A DNA stretch of 64,000 nucleotides from Acidimicrobiia bacterium (GTDB taxonomy: Bacteria; Actinomycetota; Acidimicrobiia; Acidimicrobiales; Poriferisodalaceae), in the NCBI GenBank assembly GCA_012960315.1, contig DUBN01000079.1:1-64000 (forward strand), in the 5' to 3' direction. The notes under the pieces were generated by a model, which made no database searches, was not told the DNA's origin, and worked only from the letters and a program-made list of their open reading frames with translations. Both the position numbers and the translations under genes were made by a program. Shown here one piece after another: positions 26,772 through 35,718 of this stretch. Each line of letters opens with the position of its first letter. The first letter of the stretch is position 1.

Positions 26772-26921
26772 CGCGCCCCCTAGGCCCAATGTTTGGAATT
26801 GGATGCGTTGGCAGTCTCGCGCGTGCACATCGTTTCATCTACCACGGTCAATGAAGGCCAGTTCGCCGACGATTGGTTGAACGCTTTAGGACTGGTGCCC
26901 TACGCACACGTCATTACAGCT

Positions 26922-27782
26922 TTAGACGGGTTCGTCACCTTCGATAGTTACCCGATGCATGTGACGTCTCTGCCCCTGATAATCATTTAACGCATAGTGC
27001 TGCACGATGCGGTTGTCCCACATAGTGACAGTCCCTACTTCCCACTTGACTCGGCAAGTAAACCGTTCTTCTTCGCAATGTGTGTAGAGGAATGCGAGCA
27101 ACGCTTGACTCTCACTTTTACGCATTCCCTTGATTCGTTCGGTAAAGGGCCGGTTAACGTACAGCGCTCGCAAACCTGAGTCAGGGTGAGTGCGAACGAC
27201 AGGATGTTCAACCATCTGGTGAGCCAGATCGGAGCTTTTCAAGTCCATCGATCCACGTTCGTCTTTACGTTTCTCCGAATCTCCTCCAACGCCGTATTGG
27301 CTAGCAGCGGAGTGGATGCCTGTAAGCCCATCGACGATTGTCTTCATCGTGTCGGAAAGAGCCATGTACGCGGCATGTTGGTTAGAGAAAACAGTGTCAC
27401 CACCGTATTCAGGAACTTCTAGTGCGTACAGAATCGAGCCAAGCGGAGGCGCGGGAAGAAACGACATGTCGCTGTGCCATCCGCCACCGAAATTGATGGT
27501 CTCGTGTGGTTCTTTAATGACAGCGACGACTTCTGGGTGGTCGTCCAGACCGGTGATGTAGGGATGCGTCTCAAGGCAACCGAAATGTTCAGCGAAACGT
27601 TTCTGTCCCATGGGTGAGAGTTCTTGCTCTCGGAAGACCAGGACGTGATATCGATTAAAGGCTTCGCGTATCTCGTCGACTAGGCGTCCGCTGGCGTCGC
27701 CCAAATCCACACCCCGAATTTCCGCGCCCAGAGCGCCAGCTACCGGTCGAATGGAAAGGTTCAAATCGGAGATCTGGTTCAC
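26922..27782 (-). CDS. TauD/TfdA-family Fe(II)/2-oxoglutarate dioxygenase
   Basis: The 286-residue enzyme has the metal motif HSD in [15 protein letters not shown] near residue 102. The distal His and the 2-oxoglutarate Arg are in [10 protein letters not shown] near residue 273. The N-terminal [12 protein letters not shown] is typical of the family. It hydroxylates or cleaves an unknown substrate with O2 and 2-oxoglutarate. Family relatives act on taurine, aryloxyacetates and alkyl sulfates. The GTG at 27782 falls 10 bases after the LLM gene stop. The upstream ATG-like start at 27842 would overlap that gene by 50 bases and is less likely. Confidence 0.88.
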   Translation of the reverse strand: MNQISDLNLSIRPVAGALGAEIRGVDLGDASGRLVDEIREAFNRYHVLVFREQELSPMGQKRFAEHFGCLETHPYITGLDDHPEVVAVIKEPHETINFGGGWHSDMSFLPAPPLGSILYALEVPEYGGDTVFSNQHAAYMALSDTMKTIVDGLTGIHSAASQYGVGGDSEKRKDERGSMDLKSSDLAHQMVEHPVVRTHPDSGLRALYVNRPFTERIKGMRKSESQALLAFLYTHCEEERFTCRVKWEVGTVTMWDNRIVQHYALNDYQGQRRHMHRVTIEGDEPV

Positions 27783-27792
27783 GTTTGTAAGG

Positions 27793-28722
27793 TTAGTCAG
27801 CCATGCACCGGAGTCTGTCCCCAACCTCACCAATCGCCTCAATCCCAGCTTCCGTACTGGTTGCGACTGGGGTGAGATTGAAATGCCTACATCCAGCTTC
27901 GAGATAGGGCGCTAGATAGTCGACTATGTCGTCGATTGTGCCGTGTGGTGTGTATCGCTCAAATTTTTCGAACGGAACCCTATAGAACCCCTCCATAGCT
28001 GGCCCTACGAACGATGCCGCTTCCGCGCGATCTTCTCCGATTCCGACCCATAGCTGAATCCCGTGATCTGGATCGACATCTCGCCCTGCCTTTCGTGCCG
28101 CATCATCAAAGACCGTTAGCGCCTCGGCATATCTTTGGCTTGAACACCACGCGCCAAGCCAGCCCTCGGCGAAGCGACCAGCACGACGAAGCGCAGCATC
28201 GGATCGTCCTCCTACGTAGAACGGGATCGGAGGATCTGGGACTGGAACGATGCGTGCTTGCTCCAAACTGAAGAATTCGCCATCATGATCCACTGTGACA
28301 CCAGCTAGGAGTTGTTGAAGCACATCAAGAGATTCGTCTGTTCGTTTCCCACGAGTTCGAGGGTCAACCCCACATACTTCAACTTCATGACGGTCGTCAC
28401 CACCGACTCCCACACCGAAGCTAACTCGACCTGGAGCCATTTCTGCGAGGTTGGCGAGCTGGCGAGCTACGGGCATTGGGTGTCGAAGGGCGAGTAAGTA
28501 AACCCCAAGGTAGATACCCAATGTGGGATGCAGATTTGCGAGGGCAGCACCTATCACCATGCCATCGTGTCCGTGCCCAATTCGGAAACTCACATGGTCA
28601 GCAAAAAACAAGTGATCAATACCCGCGTCGGCTACAAGATTCACTACCTGAAGGCGCTCCTCCCATGGGCGAGTCCAAATATCAAGGCCGGGGGTGACAC
28701 CAACTCGAATCGCTGGGCTCAT
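27793..28722 (-). CDS. LLM-class flavin/F420-dependent oxidoreductase
   Basis: The 309-residue luciferase-like protein has [16 protein letters not shown] near residue 40, [22 protein letters not shown] near residues 91-112, and [22 protein letters not shown] near residues 172-193. These are standard cofactor-binding positions of the bacterial LLM fold. F420 rather than FMN is likely in this lineage but is not proven by sequence. Its start overlaps the thioesterase stop by 4 bases, and the TauD-like gene follows 10 bases later. That makes a tight three-gene unit. Confidence 0.85.
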   Translation of the reverse strand: MSPAIRVGVTPGLDIWTRPWEERLQVVNLVADAGIDHLFFADHVSFRIGHGHDGMVIGAALANLHPTLGIYLGVYLLALRHPMPVARQLANLAEMAPGRVSFGVGVGGDDRHEVEVCGVDPRTRGKRTDESLDVLQQLLAGVTVDHDGEFFSLEQARIVPVPDPPIPFYVGGRSDAALRRAGRFAEGWLGAWCSSQRYAEALTVFDDAARKAGRDVDPDHGIQLWVGIGEDRAEAASFVGPAMEGFYRVPFEKFERYTPHGTIDDIVDYLAPYLEAGCRHFNLTPVATSTEAGIEAIGEVGDRLRCMAD

Positions 28723-29153
28723 GATTTAGGCGTCATGATCAGGCAAGTTCCTTGAGCAACAGCGACGAGACGGTCATCGTTGGTGATGTCAATTCTGACA
28801 ACCGCAGTAGTGCGGCTCATTGAGATGATTTCAGCGCTCGCGGTACAGGTTCCGCCACTGACTGGTTTCAGAAGGTTTATTTTGAACTCAGTGGTCGCTG
28901 CCCAAGAGCCTTCTGGCATAACGGGATACATCACTACTCCCAACACGTGGTCGCAAAACGCCGAGAGGCAGCCACCATGCATGTTGCCGATCATGGTGAT
29001 CATCTCGTCGCTAACTTCAAAGGACGCCACAAGTTGGCCGGGAGTCACGCCATCAATTCGGATTCCTAAAAAACCGTCAATCCCTTTGGTTGGAAGGAAT
29101 TTTTTGAAACTCTCCGCTGTTTTGGGATTCCAGTGTTCAAACGTCAATGCCAT
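28719..29153 (-). CDS. PaaI-type hotdog thioesterase
   Basis: The 144-residue single hotdog protein has MIGNMHGGCLSAFCDHVLGVVM near residues 54-75, where HGG and the following Asp are the usual active-site positions. TTEFKINLLKPV near residue 87 is the central strand. It would hydrolyse an acyl- or aryl-CoA. It is the first gene of the thioesterase-LLM-TauD unit, coupled by an ATGA overlap. Confidence 0.85.
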   Translation of the reverse strand: MALTFEHWNPKTAESFKKFLPTKGIDGFLGIRIDGVTPGQLVASFEVSDEMITMIGNMHGGCLSAFCDHVLGVVMYPVMPEGSWAATTEFKINLLKPVSGGTCTASAEIISMSRTTAVVRIDITNDDRLVAVAQGTCLIMTPKS

Positions 29154-29193
29154 ATTCGAACCGTAGCGCCCGAAGCGGTTCTATGACCGAACT

Positions 29194-30054
29194 TCAACCT
29201 TCTATGGCCCCGTCGAGCCAACGACATAAATCGTCCAGGAAATGTTGCGTTTGTTTTGTTTCGAGGTGACCAAAGCCGTGCGCCGCTCCTGGATAATGCT
29301 TGAGAGTGAACCGGCCGCCCGCTTGTCGATACGCACTAGCAAGTTCGTCAACCATTTGTGGGGGAACATTTTGATCGTTTCCCGCCCGAGCAAACCAAAC
29401 CTCAGGTAGTTGCGTTTCGGTCTCTTCGGTCACTATGCGCGAGAGACAAGCATCAGTCATCGCTTGCTCCTTACCGAAATACGCCTCGGTGTTAGCGACG
29501 AGCCGTTTACCTAGAGCAGTATCTAAAGATCGGGCGTACACGTATCGGGCGAACGGATCGACGGGAGCCCAGAACACCCCTACTCCGGTGACACGGCCGT
29601 CTATCGGCCCTTGCTCTTCCCACTTTCCATCCACATACATTTCGGTGCCTTGAGAGTCAATCGACTGAGGTCTCAGGGCCGCCAGCAACGCAAGGTGCCC
29701 CCCGCTCGAACTTCCAATAGAGATAATTCGGTCGCTGTCACCAGTCAGTCGCAGCGCGCGAAGCCGCGCCCAATGAGCTGCGGCACTGACATCGGTAGAT
29801 GCGTCGGGGTGTTGGTGTTCGGGTCCGCAGCGAAAATCAATGGCAACCACCGAGAATCCGGCAGCGGCGAGTGCAGCGTCGTAATGCGAACCTGCCCGTC
29901 GATCGCGATCACACCATGCTCCCCCATGCACGTCGAGCACCACACCGCGGACCACCGTTTTCGTTGGGGGGTTCCATACTCGAGCCAACAATTCTTTCTT
30001 CCCTCGTCGCAGGTAAGGAATGTCGGTATGGTCACCGATCATTCGTTGTCCCAT
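29194..30054 (-). CDS. Alpha/beta-hydrolase (esterase/kynurenine formamidase-like)
   Basis: The 286-residue hydrolase has the oxyanion motif DVHGGAWCDRD near residue 41, the nucleophile elbow GSSSGG near residue 113, and the likely catalytic His in GAAHGFGH near residue 261; a plausible Asp lies in RAGNDQNVPP near residue 224. HGG plus GxSxG places it in the hormone-sensitive-lipase/BD-FAE-like esterases. Its start overlaps the P450 gene by 16 bases. It may open an ester or lactone in the pathway encoded around it. Confidence 0.83.
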   Translation of the reverse strand: MGQRMIGDHTDIPYLRRGKKELLARVWNPPTKTVVRGVVLDVHGGAWCDRDRRAGSHYDAALAAAGFSVVAIDFRCGPEHQHPDASTDVSAAAHWARLRALRLTGDSDRIISIGSSSGGHLALLAALRPQSIDSQGTEMYVDGKWEEQGPIDGRVTGVGVFWAPVDPFARYVYARSLDTALGKRLVANTEAYFGKEQAMTDACLSRIVTEETETQLPEVWFARAGNDQNVPPQMVDELASAYRQAGGRFTLKHYPGAAHGFGHLETKQTQHFLDDLCRWLDGAIEG

Positions 30055-31352
30055 TTGACTGGTAGATGTTTCGGGCCGTTTTGGAAATTAGAAATCAGGT
30101 GTTCCGGTTCTCCGTTGAGCTCGATGTTCGGTAGCCGCCATAAGACCTGTTCAAAGATGGCAGACATCTGACGTCGAGCAACGTGGGCTCCCAAACAGAA
30201 GTGAGGGCCGGCACCAAAGGTGACATGGTCATTGGGGGTTCGTTCAACATCGAATTGGTCCGGGTTTCGAAAAGCTGCGGGATCTCGATTCGCGGCTACG
30301 TGATACACGACGATTTTGTCGTTTTGGCTGATACTGGCCCCGCCCAGGTCCACAGCACGTGTGGCGGTACGGCGGAAGTGCACCACAGGGGGGGAATATC
30401 GCAACATTTCTTCAATGGCACTGGGAAGCAGATCGGGGTGAGAGATCAACTTCTTCATCTGCGATGGGTGTTCAAGCAGCGCGAGCATCCCTCCTGGAAT
30501 GCCGTTTCTAAGTGTTTCATTGCCTGCAACTGCAAACAGGAAGAACATGGTTTCGAATTCTTCGGTCGTTATTGCTCCCTGCTCATCTTCAGTCGCGAGG
30601 AGGATCGATACCACGTCGTCACCTGGGTATCGTCGGCGATACCTAGCTAACTCCGACGCGTAGAAGTACATGTCAGCGAGTCCTTCGCGAGACCGGGGAT
30701 CGGGCATTCGTCCGCTCCCATCTGGTCTGATTTCGTCTCTCAGCTTCCGAGCCTTGCGCGCCATATCAGTGCCAGTGGACGGGTCGAATTGATCAGAAAT
30801 TGCGTATTCACTGTCTTGATAGCCAATGACTCTGTTGCTCCAATCAAACAGCAGCATGCGGTCTTCTTCAGGAACCCCCATGATCTCAGCGAGTGTCATG
30901 AGAGGTAGCTCAGCTGCGATATCGCTTGCAAAATCTGCGTTGCCTCTGGGAACGACTCTGTCGATTATCGATTTCGCTCGATGTGAAATGCCGTCTTCGA
31001 GCGCGGCTATAGCGCGAGGAGTAAACGACTTCGTCAGTAGGCGGCGCAGGCGAGTGTGATTGGGTGGGTCCTGGTTCAGCATCATGCGTTGCACGAAAGC
31101 CAACATCTCTGCTGTGCCCGGATCACGAATCTGGGTCGCCCCTTGATGAGATGAAAACGTTGATGGGTCGCGCAACACTTGGTTGACCAGTTTGTGAGTG
31201 AGCACCGCCCAGTAACCCGGTCCTTCACCCCAGCCCATTACAGATGGTTCGGCTACCCAATGGACCGGAGCCTCTTCTCTCATTTCTGCGATGAGGTCGT
31301 ATGGGACACCTTGGGTGTAGGTCGCGGGGTCGAACAATCGAGTGCGATCCAT
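30039..31352 (-). CDS. Cytochrome P450
   Basis: The 437-residue soluble P450 shows the haem-binding FGAGPHFCLGAHVARRQM near residues 375-392 (Cys ligand), the K-helix ExxR in EEMLRYSP near residue 305, and an I-helix AGNET near residue 264 with the conserved Thr. It has no membrane anchor. It resembles actinobacterial P450s that hydroxylate steroid or fatty-acid-like substrates (CYP125/CYP142-type region), but the family is not certain. No ferredoxin or reductase is adjacent. It leads the minus-strand run that continues into the esterase gene with a 16-base overlap. Confidence 0.92.
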   Translation of the reverse strand: MDRTRLFDPATYTQGVPYDLIAEMREEAPVHWVAEPSVMGWGEGPGYWAVLTHKLVNQVLRDPSTFSSHQGATQIRDPGTAEMLAFVQRMMLNQDPPNHTRLRRLLTKSFTPRAIAALEDGISHRAKSIIDRVVPRGNADFASDIAAELPLMTLAEIMGVPEEDRMLLFDWSNRVIGYQDSEYAISDQFDPSTGTDMARKARKLRDEIRPDGSGRMPDPRSREGLADMYFYASELARYRRRYPGDDVVSILLATEDEQGAITTEEFETMFFLFAVAGNETLRNGIPGGMLALLEHPSQMKKLISHPDLLPSAIEEMLRYSPPVVHFRRTATRAVDLGGASISQNDKIVVYHVAANRDPAAFRNPDQFDVERTPNDHVTFGAGPHFCLGAHVARRQMSAIFEQVLWRLPNIELNGEPEHLISNFQNGPKHLPVKWDNE

Positions 31353-31421
31353 GCCCCGTTACTAGCACGATTGGAGTCGCCTTCGACCCGCGTTCATTGC
31401 AGATAGTTGGTCGATAGCACA

Positions 31422-32450
31422 ATGACTGGCACCCTTGGTTTAATGACGAGCTCCCAGCCCGAAGGTCTCGGCGCCCGTTGGCGTCCTGGCTTCTGGCAAC
31501 TACTACGCCAGTTCACTTCGAACGTGTCAGAACATCACACCCTTTTAGCTGCCGCTGGTGTGGCCTATTACTTTGCTCTGGCGTTAGTTCCCGCTGTGGT
31601 GACGATTGTTTCAATTTACGGTTTAGTCGCTGAACCCAACGAAGTAGCCGACCAGCTCGAACCGCTCACCAATGCTCTCCCCAGCGAAGCTGGCGAACTT
31701 GTGGTTGCCCAACTTCACGGGGTTACGTCAATCGGTGATGGTCGAGTCGGAATCAGTCTCGGTATCGGTCTGTTCGGTTTGTTGTGGCTGGTCTCAAATG
31801 CCTTTAACTCGTCAGTTATGGCGATCAGAATCGCCCATGCTCAACGAAGTCCCCACAATTGGGTTCAAGGAAGAATTTTCGCGCTGAAGCTATCTGCAAT
31901 CGCCATGGCGGTGACAACTGTAGTGATTTGGGGAGTGATTGCATTCCCAAGAACTCTCGAAGCTGCAGGATTTACTGACGGCGCTCGCCCTTGGCTGGAA
32001 GCAGCTCGTTGGCCCATGGTGCTCGTCCTTGCTTCTATGTCACTGGGGTGGATTTACCGGATGGTGGTGGGACCATCAGGACGCACGCGTGCGCGCGTCG
32101 TCGCGGTCGGGATTGGTGGTGCGATTTGGATCAGCGGCACGTTTGGTATGAGCGTTGCTGCAAGTTCGGCGGACCAACTCCAGGCCACGTTCGGATCTCT
32201 TGGAGCGGTCGCTGTTCTACTGATTTGGTTATACCTCTCAGCTTCCTCGATGCTCTTAGCCGCGGAAGCAGAATCGGTATTAGTTGACGCGTGGCGACGC
32301 GATCCGGTTAGGAGGCGCGGGCGGGGTGGCCAGCACAAAGAAAACCATGCCGAGGGCGGCAAGGGTGGCCAAAACCAAAAACCCGGCTCGGTAGGTTCCG
32401 GTGACGTCGGCGAGGACGCCGGCGATAATCGGCCCCAAGACAGTCCCTAA
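31422..32450 (+). CDS. YihY/BrkB-type inner membrane protein
   Basis: The 342-residue protein has HHTLLAAAGVAYYFALALVPAVVTI near residues 40-64 and about six hydrophobic helices, matching the YihY/BrkB family of unknown role; it is not an RNase BN. The C-terminal ~55 residues (RRRGRGGQHKENHAEGGKGG and on) are low complexity and lie antisense to the conserved end of the MFS gene. That gives a 171-base convergent overlap. The ATG at 31422 or 31443 is possible, and no clear ribosome site decides. Confidence 0.8.
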   Translation: MTGTLGLMTSSQPEGLGARWRPGFWQLLRQFTSNVSEHHTLLAAAGVAYYFALALVPAVVTIVSIYGLVAEPNEVADQLEPLTNALPSEAGELVVAQLHGVTSIGDGRVGISLGIGLFGLLWLVSNAFNSSVMAIRIAHAQRSPHNWVQGRIFALKLSAIAMAVTTVVIWGVIAFPRTLEAAGFTDGARPWLEAARWPMVLVLASMSLGWIYRMVVGPSGRTRARVVAVGIGGAIWISGTFGMSVAASSADQLQATFGSLGAVAVLLIWLYLSASSMLLAAEAESVLVDAWRRDPVRRRGRGGQHKENHAEGGKGGQNQKPGSVGSGDVGEDAGDNRPQDSP

Positions 32451-33542
32451 CATCACGATCAATGAGCTCAGTCCCATGATGAACCCGAAAGATGACGATC
32501 CGAAGTAGTCGGCACGAAGAGCCTGCATGAGTGGTCCTCGCGCGCCCCATGCCACTCCATGCAGGACCACGAAGAGGCCAATCATCCAGGCTCGGTGTGC
32601 GAATGCAAGCACAAGAATTCCACCTGCGTGGCCCAGCATTGCAAGGGATGCGATGAGACGCTTGTTGATGCGATCACCAAGCGCACCTCCGATTGTCATA
32701 CCGATGATTTGCATCACTGGTAGAGCAGCTCCTACGAAGCTGGCTTGTTGCAGCGAATAGCCCCGTTCCGAAGTGAGAAAGAGCGCCAAGTGAGCCATAA
32801 CCGCCCCCACCACGAAGAGAGCACTCATGTGGCCGAGCGAAATCATCCAAAAAGCTCGAGTACGAATAGCTTCTTTGGCTGTGAAGTGAACTGAGGTAAG
32901 ACCTTCAGCTGTGTGCGCCTCAACTAACTCGTCAGGGGAGAGTCCGTCGACAGATTCTCCGTAGTCGGCCGGATATCCGTCGAGGTAACGGGCGAAGAAG
33001 TACACCCCTATGCCCGCTAGAACACCAGAAACAGATGCTGTGGCGCGCCAGCCGTTGGCGTTCATTGACCAAACCACGATGGGAACAGCTAATCCACCGG
33101 CTGCGAAACCTAAGCTTCCCGTTGCCAGTGCACGGGCTCGTCGTCGTTCGAACCACCGAACGATTGCCACGGTGACGGTCAGGAAACCACTTAAACCCGC
33201 ACCAATTGCGATGAGCAGAAAAGACGCGAAGAACTCCCAAAGATTCTGGATTCGACCGAACCATAGGAACCCCAGGACCAGGAATACCGAGCCAATTCGA
33301 GCGATGCGTTTAGGGCCAAATCGGTCAAGCATCCACCCTTGCATCGGCCCCAGCAGCGCCGATTCGAAACGGTTTACCGAGAAAGCGGCAGAGAGGACAG
33401 ATTTACTCCATCCGAATTGTCGCTCGAGTACTACCAGGTAGCTTCCCATCGCTTGCATGATCAGGGCGCTCTGGATGAACTGAATGACGATGCCTGAACT
33501 CACGACCTTCCATCCTCGGAAGATCGATCGGTTACCAGGCAT
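32280..33542 (-). CDS. MFS transporter (monocarboxylate/oxalate-formate type)
   Basis: The 420-residue protein has twelve hydrophobic segments and the pattern of the monocarboxylate-type MFS group: RGWKVVSSGIVIQF at the start, FGWSKSVLSAAFSVNRFES in helix 1-2 and MLDRFGPKRIARIG in loop 2-3. The central loop is short and carries VHFTAKEAIRTRAFW, a motif shared with the MFS protein at 49692. ATG 33542 is preferred because it places the first helix normally, although the frame is open to 33605. The substrate is unknown, perhaps an organic acid. Confidence 0.85.
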   Translation of the reverse strand: MPGNRSIFRGWKVVSSGIVIQFIQSALIMQAMGSYLVVLERQFGWSKSVLSAAFSVNRFESALLGPMQGWMLDRFGPKRIARIGSVFLVLGFLWFGRIQNLWEFFASFLLIAIGAGLSGFLTVTVAIVRWFERRRARALATGSLGFAAGGLAVPIVVWSMNANGWRATASVSGVLAGIGVYFFARYLDGYPADYGESVDGLSPDELVEAHTAEGLTSVHFTAKEAIRTRAFWMISLGHMSALFVVGAVMAHLALFLTSERGYSLQQASFVGAALPVMQIIGMTIGGALGDRINKRLIASLAMLGHAGGILVLAFAHRAWMIGLFVVLHGVAWGARGPLMQALRADYFGSSSFGFIMGLSSLIVMLGTVLGPIIAGVLADVTGTYRAGFLVLATLAALGMVFFVLATPPAPPNRIASPRVN

Positions 33543-33637
33543 CGTTACATGGTGCCATTGTGTGTGTAGTTTCGCCTCATCGAACGTAAGGAACGAGGGG
33601 GCCACATGTTATTAGCAGTCTCTGGTGGAGAGCAGAC

Positions 33638-33769
33638 ATGAGCCAGCACAGCGAATTTATCGGTTTCGTAGGTCTGGGAAACATGGATGGCGCGATGTGT
33701 GATCGTCTCGTCAAGGCTGGTTATTCAGTTTCCGTCTACGACGTTCGGAGCGACAAGCTGGTCGAATAA
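33638..33769 (+). pseudogene. N-terminal remnant of a 3-hydroxyisobutyrate dehydrogenase-like gene
   Basis: An ATG here opens 43 codons whose product contains IGFVGLGNMDGAMCDRL followed by AGYSVSVYDVR. That is the NAD(P)-binding start of beta-hydroxyacid dehydrogenases (normally about 290 residues). A TAA ends it at 33769, and the next gene starts 61 bases later, so roughly 85 percent of the protein is missing. The sequence after the stop is open in another frame for about 19 codons to a TGA at 33825-33827 but shows no similarity I recognise. It is most simply a deletion remnant. Confidence 0.75.
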
Positions 33770-33830
33770 TCAATACGCTGAAGACCCCAAAGCGACAACT
33801 TCGCAAGTCGGCCACTATTACGATTGATTG

Positions 33831-34568
33831 ATGACCGGATCTACACCCACCCTTCTGTTGCTCCATGGCCTCGGCGCCACGGCACAAGTGTGGGATCCAC
33901 TCATAGCGACAGCGAGATGGGCAGGAAGAGTTCTTGCGCCTGATTTGCGCGGTCACGGATCCGCCAGCTGGGCCGACAGCTACTCGTTCGGCGGGATGGC
34001 CTCAGACGTAGCGGAACTGTTGGAAGTTGACGAAACCTATGTGGTGCTCGGACATTCGATGGGCGGCGGGGTGGGAGCAGCTCTCGCGACTGGTTTGTTC
34101 GGCCATCCACCCCGAGCGGTAGGGACTATTGGGGTAAAGATCGTTTGGTCTGACGAAGAGTTGGAGAAACTGCCTGACATTGCAGCAAAGCCACCGAGGT
34201 TCTTCAAAGATCGGGAAGAAGCTGCCGATTGGTTCCTGAAACTATCGGGGCTCTTTGGGGTAGTGGCTTCTGATAATCCCCTCACGGAACGGGGTGTGAT
34301 TCACACTTCCGATGGTTGGAGGGCGAGCCAAGATCCGCGGAGCGTTCTGGTCGGCACAGGTGCACCATCTTTTACCAAGATGTTTGAGGGTTTGTTGGCG
34401 CCGACGTTTATGTCACTAGGGGAACATGACCCACTGGTTTCGCCAGCAGATCATCAAAATATGCCTACCGATCCTCCTCATGTATTTTCGGGATTGGGAC
34501 ACAACGCCATGGTTGAAGACCCAGCGACAGTGTGGTCATGGTTTTTTCAAGCGGCTTCGCTCACCTGA
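33831..34568 (+). CDS. Alpha/beta-hydrolase
   Basis: The 245-residue protein has LLLLHGLGATAQVWDP near residue 7, DLRGHGSA near residue 37, nucleophile elbow LGHSMGGG near residue 67, the acid in LGEHDPLV near residue 197 and catalytic His in GLGHNAMVEDP near residue 222. It fits the single-domain esterase/lactonase group. Its last 33 bases overlap the convergent membrane-protein gene. The substrate is unknown. Confidence 0.85.
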   Translation: MTGSTPTLLLLHGLGATAQVWDPLIATARWAGRVLAPDLRGHGSASWADSYSFGGMASDVAELLEVDETYVVLGHSMGGGVGAALATGLFGHPPRAVGTIGVKIVWSDEELEKLPDIAAKPPRFFKDREEAADWFLKLSGLFGVVASDNPLTERGVIHTSDGWRASQDPRSVLVGTGAPSFTKMFEGLLAPTFMSLGEHDPLVSPADHQNMPTDPPHVFSGLGHNAMVEDPATVWSWFFQAASLT

Positions 34569-34925
34569 ATTCGAACCTGAAATCGCTAACGCGACTACCG
34601 CGAATGTGACAACCATCAACGCAGTGTGCACCGCTTTGAATTCAAAAGACCAGTTACTGTCGATCAAAATGCCAGTTCCGCGGACTAGCCAAAAGCCAAT
34701 GGACCAAGTTGCCAACCATTTGAGCTGCTGAGTTCCTTGGTGGCCTGAAATCAACTGACCCAGGACCGCGGCAGCGAGCCCTAGAAAGATTCCCGCGGCC
34801 CCCAGTCTCCATGCAACGCCAGCGACTTCAAGATCTTGATTTGTCAGTACATTGCGGACGCGAGAAATCCAAACAAGAAAAGTCCACGTCAGAAGCGGAG
34901 CGATCCGCCATTTGCTTGCTCTCAC
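34536..34925 (-). CDS. Small four-helix membrane protein of unknown function
   Basis: The 129-residue protein has four hydrophobic stretches at about residues 9-20, 37-60, 67-84 and 97-115, separated by short charged loops. It begins MRASKWRIAPLLTWTFLVWISRVRNVL. It starts with a 4-base overlap on the SDR gene upstream, which supports it as a real gene. I recognise no catalytic motif. Confidence 0.65.
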   Translation of the reverse strand: MRASKWRIAPLLTWTFLVWISRVRNVLTNQDLEVAGVAWRLGAAGIFLGLAAAVLGQLISGHQGTQQLKWLATWSIGFWLVRGTGILIDSNWSFEFKAVHTALMVVTFAVVALAISGSNSGERSRLKKP

Positions 34926-35692
34926 CCATCCTCAAGAGGCAACTCGCCCGCTATACGAATGAGTTCTCCACCATCAATGTTGAGAATATTGCCTGTCACC
35001 CAAGATGCACCCGCGGACAGGTAAAGAGCGGCTTCGCCTATGTCTTCGGGCTCTCCAAGGCGTTGGAGCGGCAACATGTCGGAAATCATTTGTCCCCGAG
35101 GTCCGTCCCACAACACCTTCGCGAAGTCGGTGCGAACCAAACCTGGCGCAATGCAATTCACTCGAACCATGGGGCCTAACTCCGCCGCTAATTGTCGCGT
35201 CATGTGCATTAAGGCGTCTTTAAACATGCAATAAACACCTAACGCTTCGCTCGTGGTGTGACCTCCCACGGACGCTATGTTGAGAACTGATCCGCCGTGC
35301 TCTTGCATCCACTTCTGCCACGCCGTTTGGGTCCACTGCATCGGGGCTCGGAGGTTTACTTCGTAGGTCTTATCTAGCCGCGGGAGGTCACAGTCGATCA
35401 TCGGTCCTGCCCACGGATTTGTTGCAGCATTATTCACGAGGATGTCAACCGCGCCGAATCGTTCGATTGTCGCGTCGATGACTCGCTCAGCTTCCTCAAG
35501 GTGGCCGATATGAGATGCTATGTAGTCGCTGTCGCCACCGATGTCGGCCAGAGCGGCTTCGCATTTCTCTGCCTTACGACTGGTGATCATTACCTGCGCT
35601 CCCGCTGCAGCAAAAGTGGTCGCAATTCCTTTCCCAATGCCAGCCGAGCCCCCTGTTATAAGCGCTGTTTTTCCGTCAAGTCGCAAATCCAT
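34922..35692 (-). CDS. Short-chain dehydrogenase/reductase (SDR)
   Basis: The 256-residue SDR has TGGSAGIGKG near residue 14, NNAA near residue 87, NIASVGG and the catalytic YCMFK (YxxxK) near residue 154, and the C-terminal NIDGGE. TSRKAEK after beta-2 suggests NADP. It lies 26 bases downstream of the acyl-CoA dehydrogenase gene on the same strand and overlaps the membrane-protein gene by 4 bases. It may act on a 3-hydroxyacyl-CoA formed after the dehydrogenase step. Confidence 0.9.
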   Translation of the reverse strand: MDLRLDGKTALITGGSAGIGKGIATTFAAAGAQVMITSRKAEKCEAALADIGGDSDYIASHIGHLEEAERVIDATIERFGAVDILVNNAATNPWAGPMIDCDLPRLDKTYEVNLRAPMQWTQTAWQKWMQEHGGSVLNIASVGGHTTSEALGVYCMFKDALMHMTRQLAAELGPMVRVNCIAPGLVRTDFAKVLWDGPRGQMISDMLPLQRLGEPEDIGEAALYLSAGASWVTGNILNIDGGELIRIAGELPLEDG

Positions 35693-35718
35693 GTTGACTT
35701 TTCCCTTCGTAGTCCAGT

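Noticed and set aside
26772-26921. Possible small gene between the TauD-like and CoA-transferase genes
   Set aside because: The longest frame is short, has no ribosome site and overlaps both neighbours; I see nothing else in these 150 bases.
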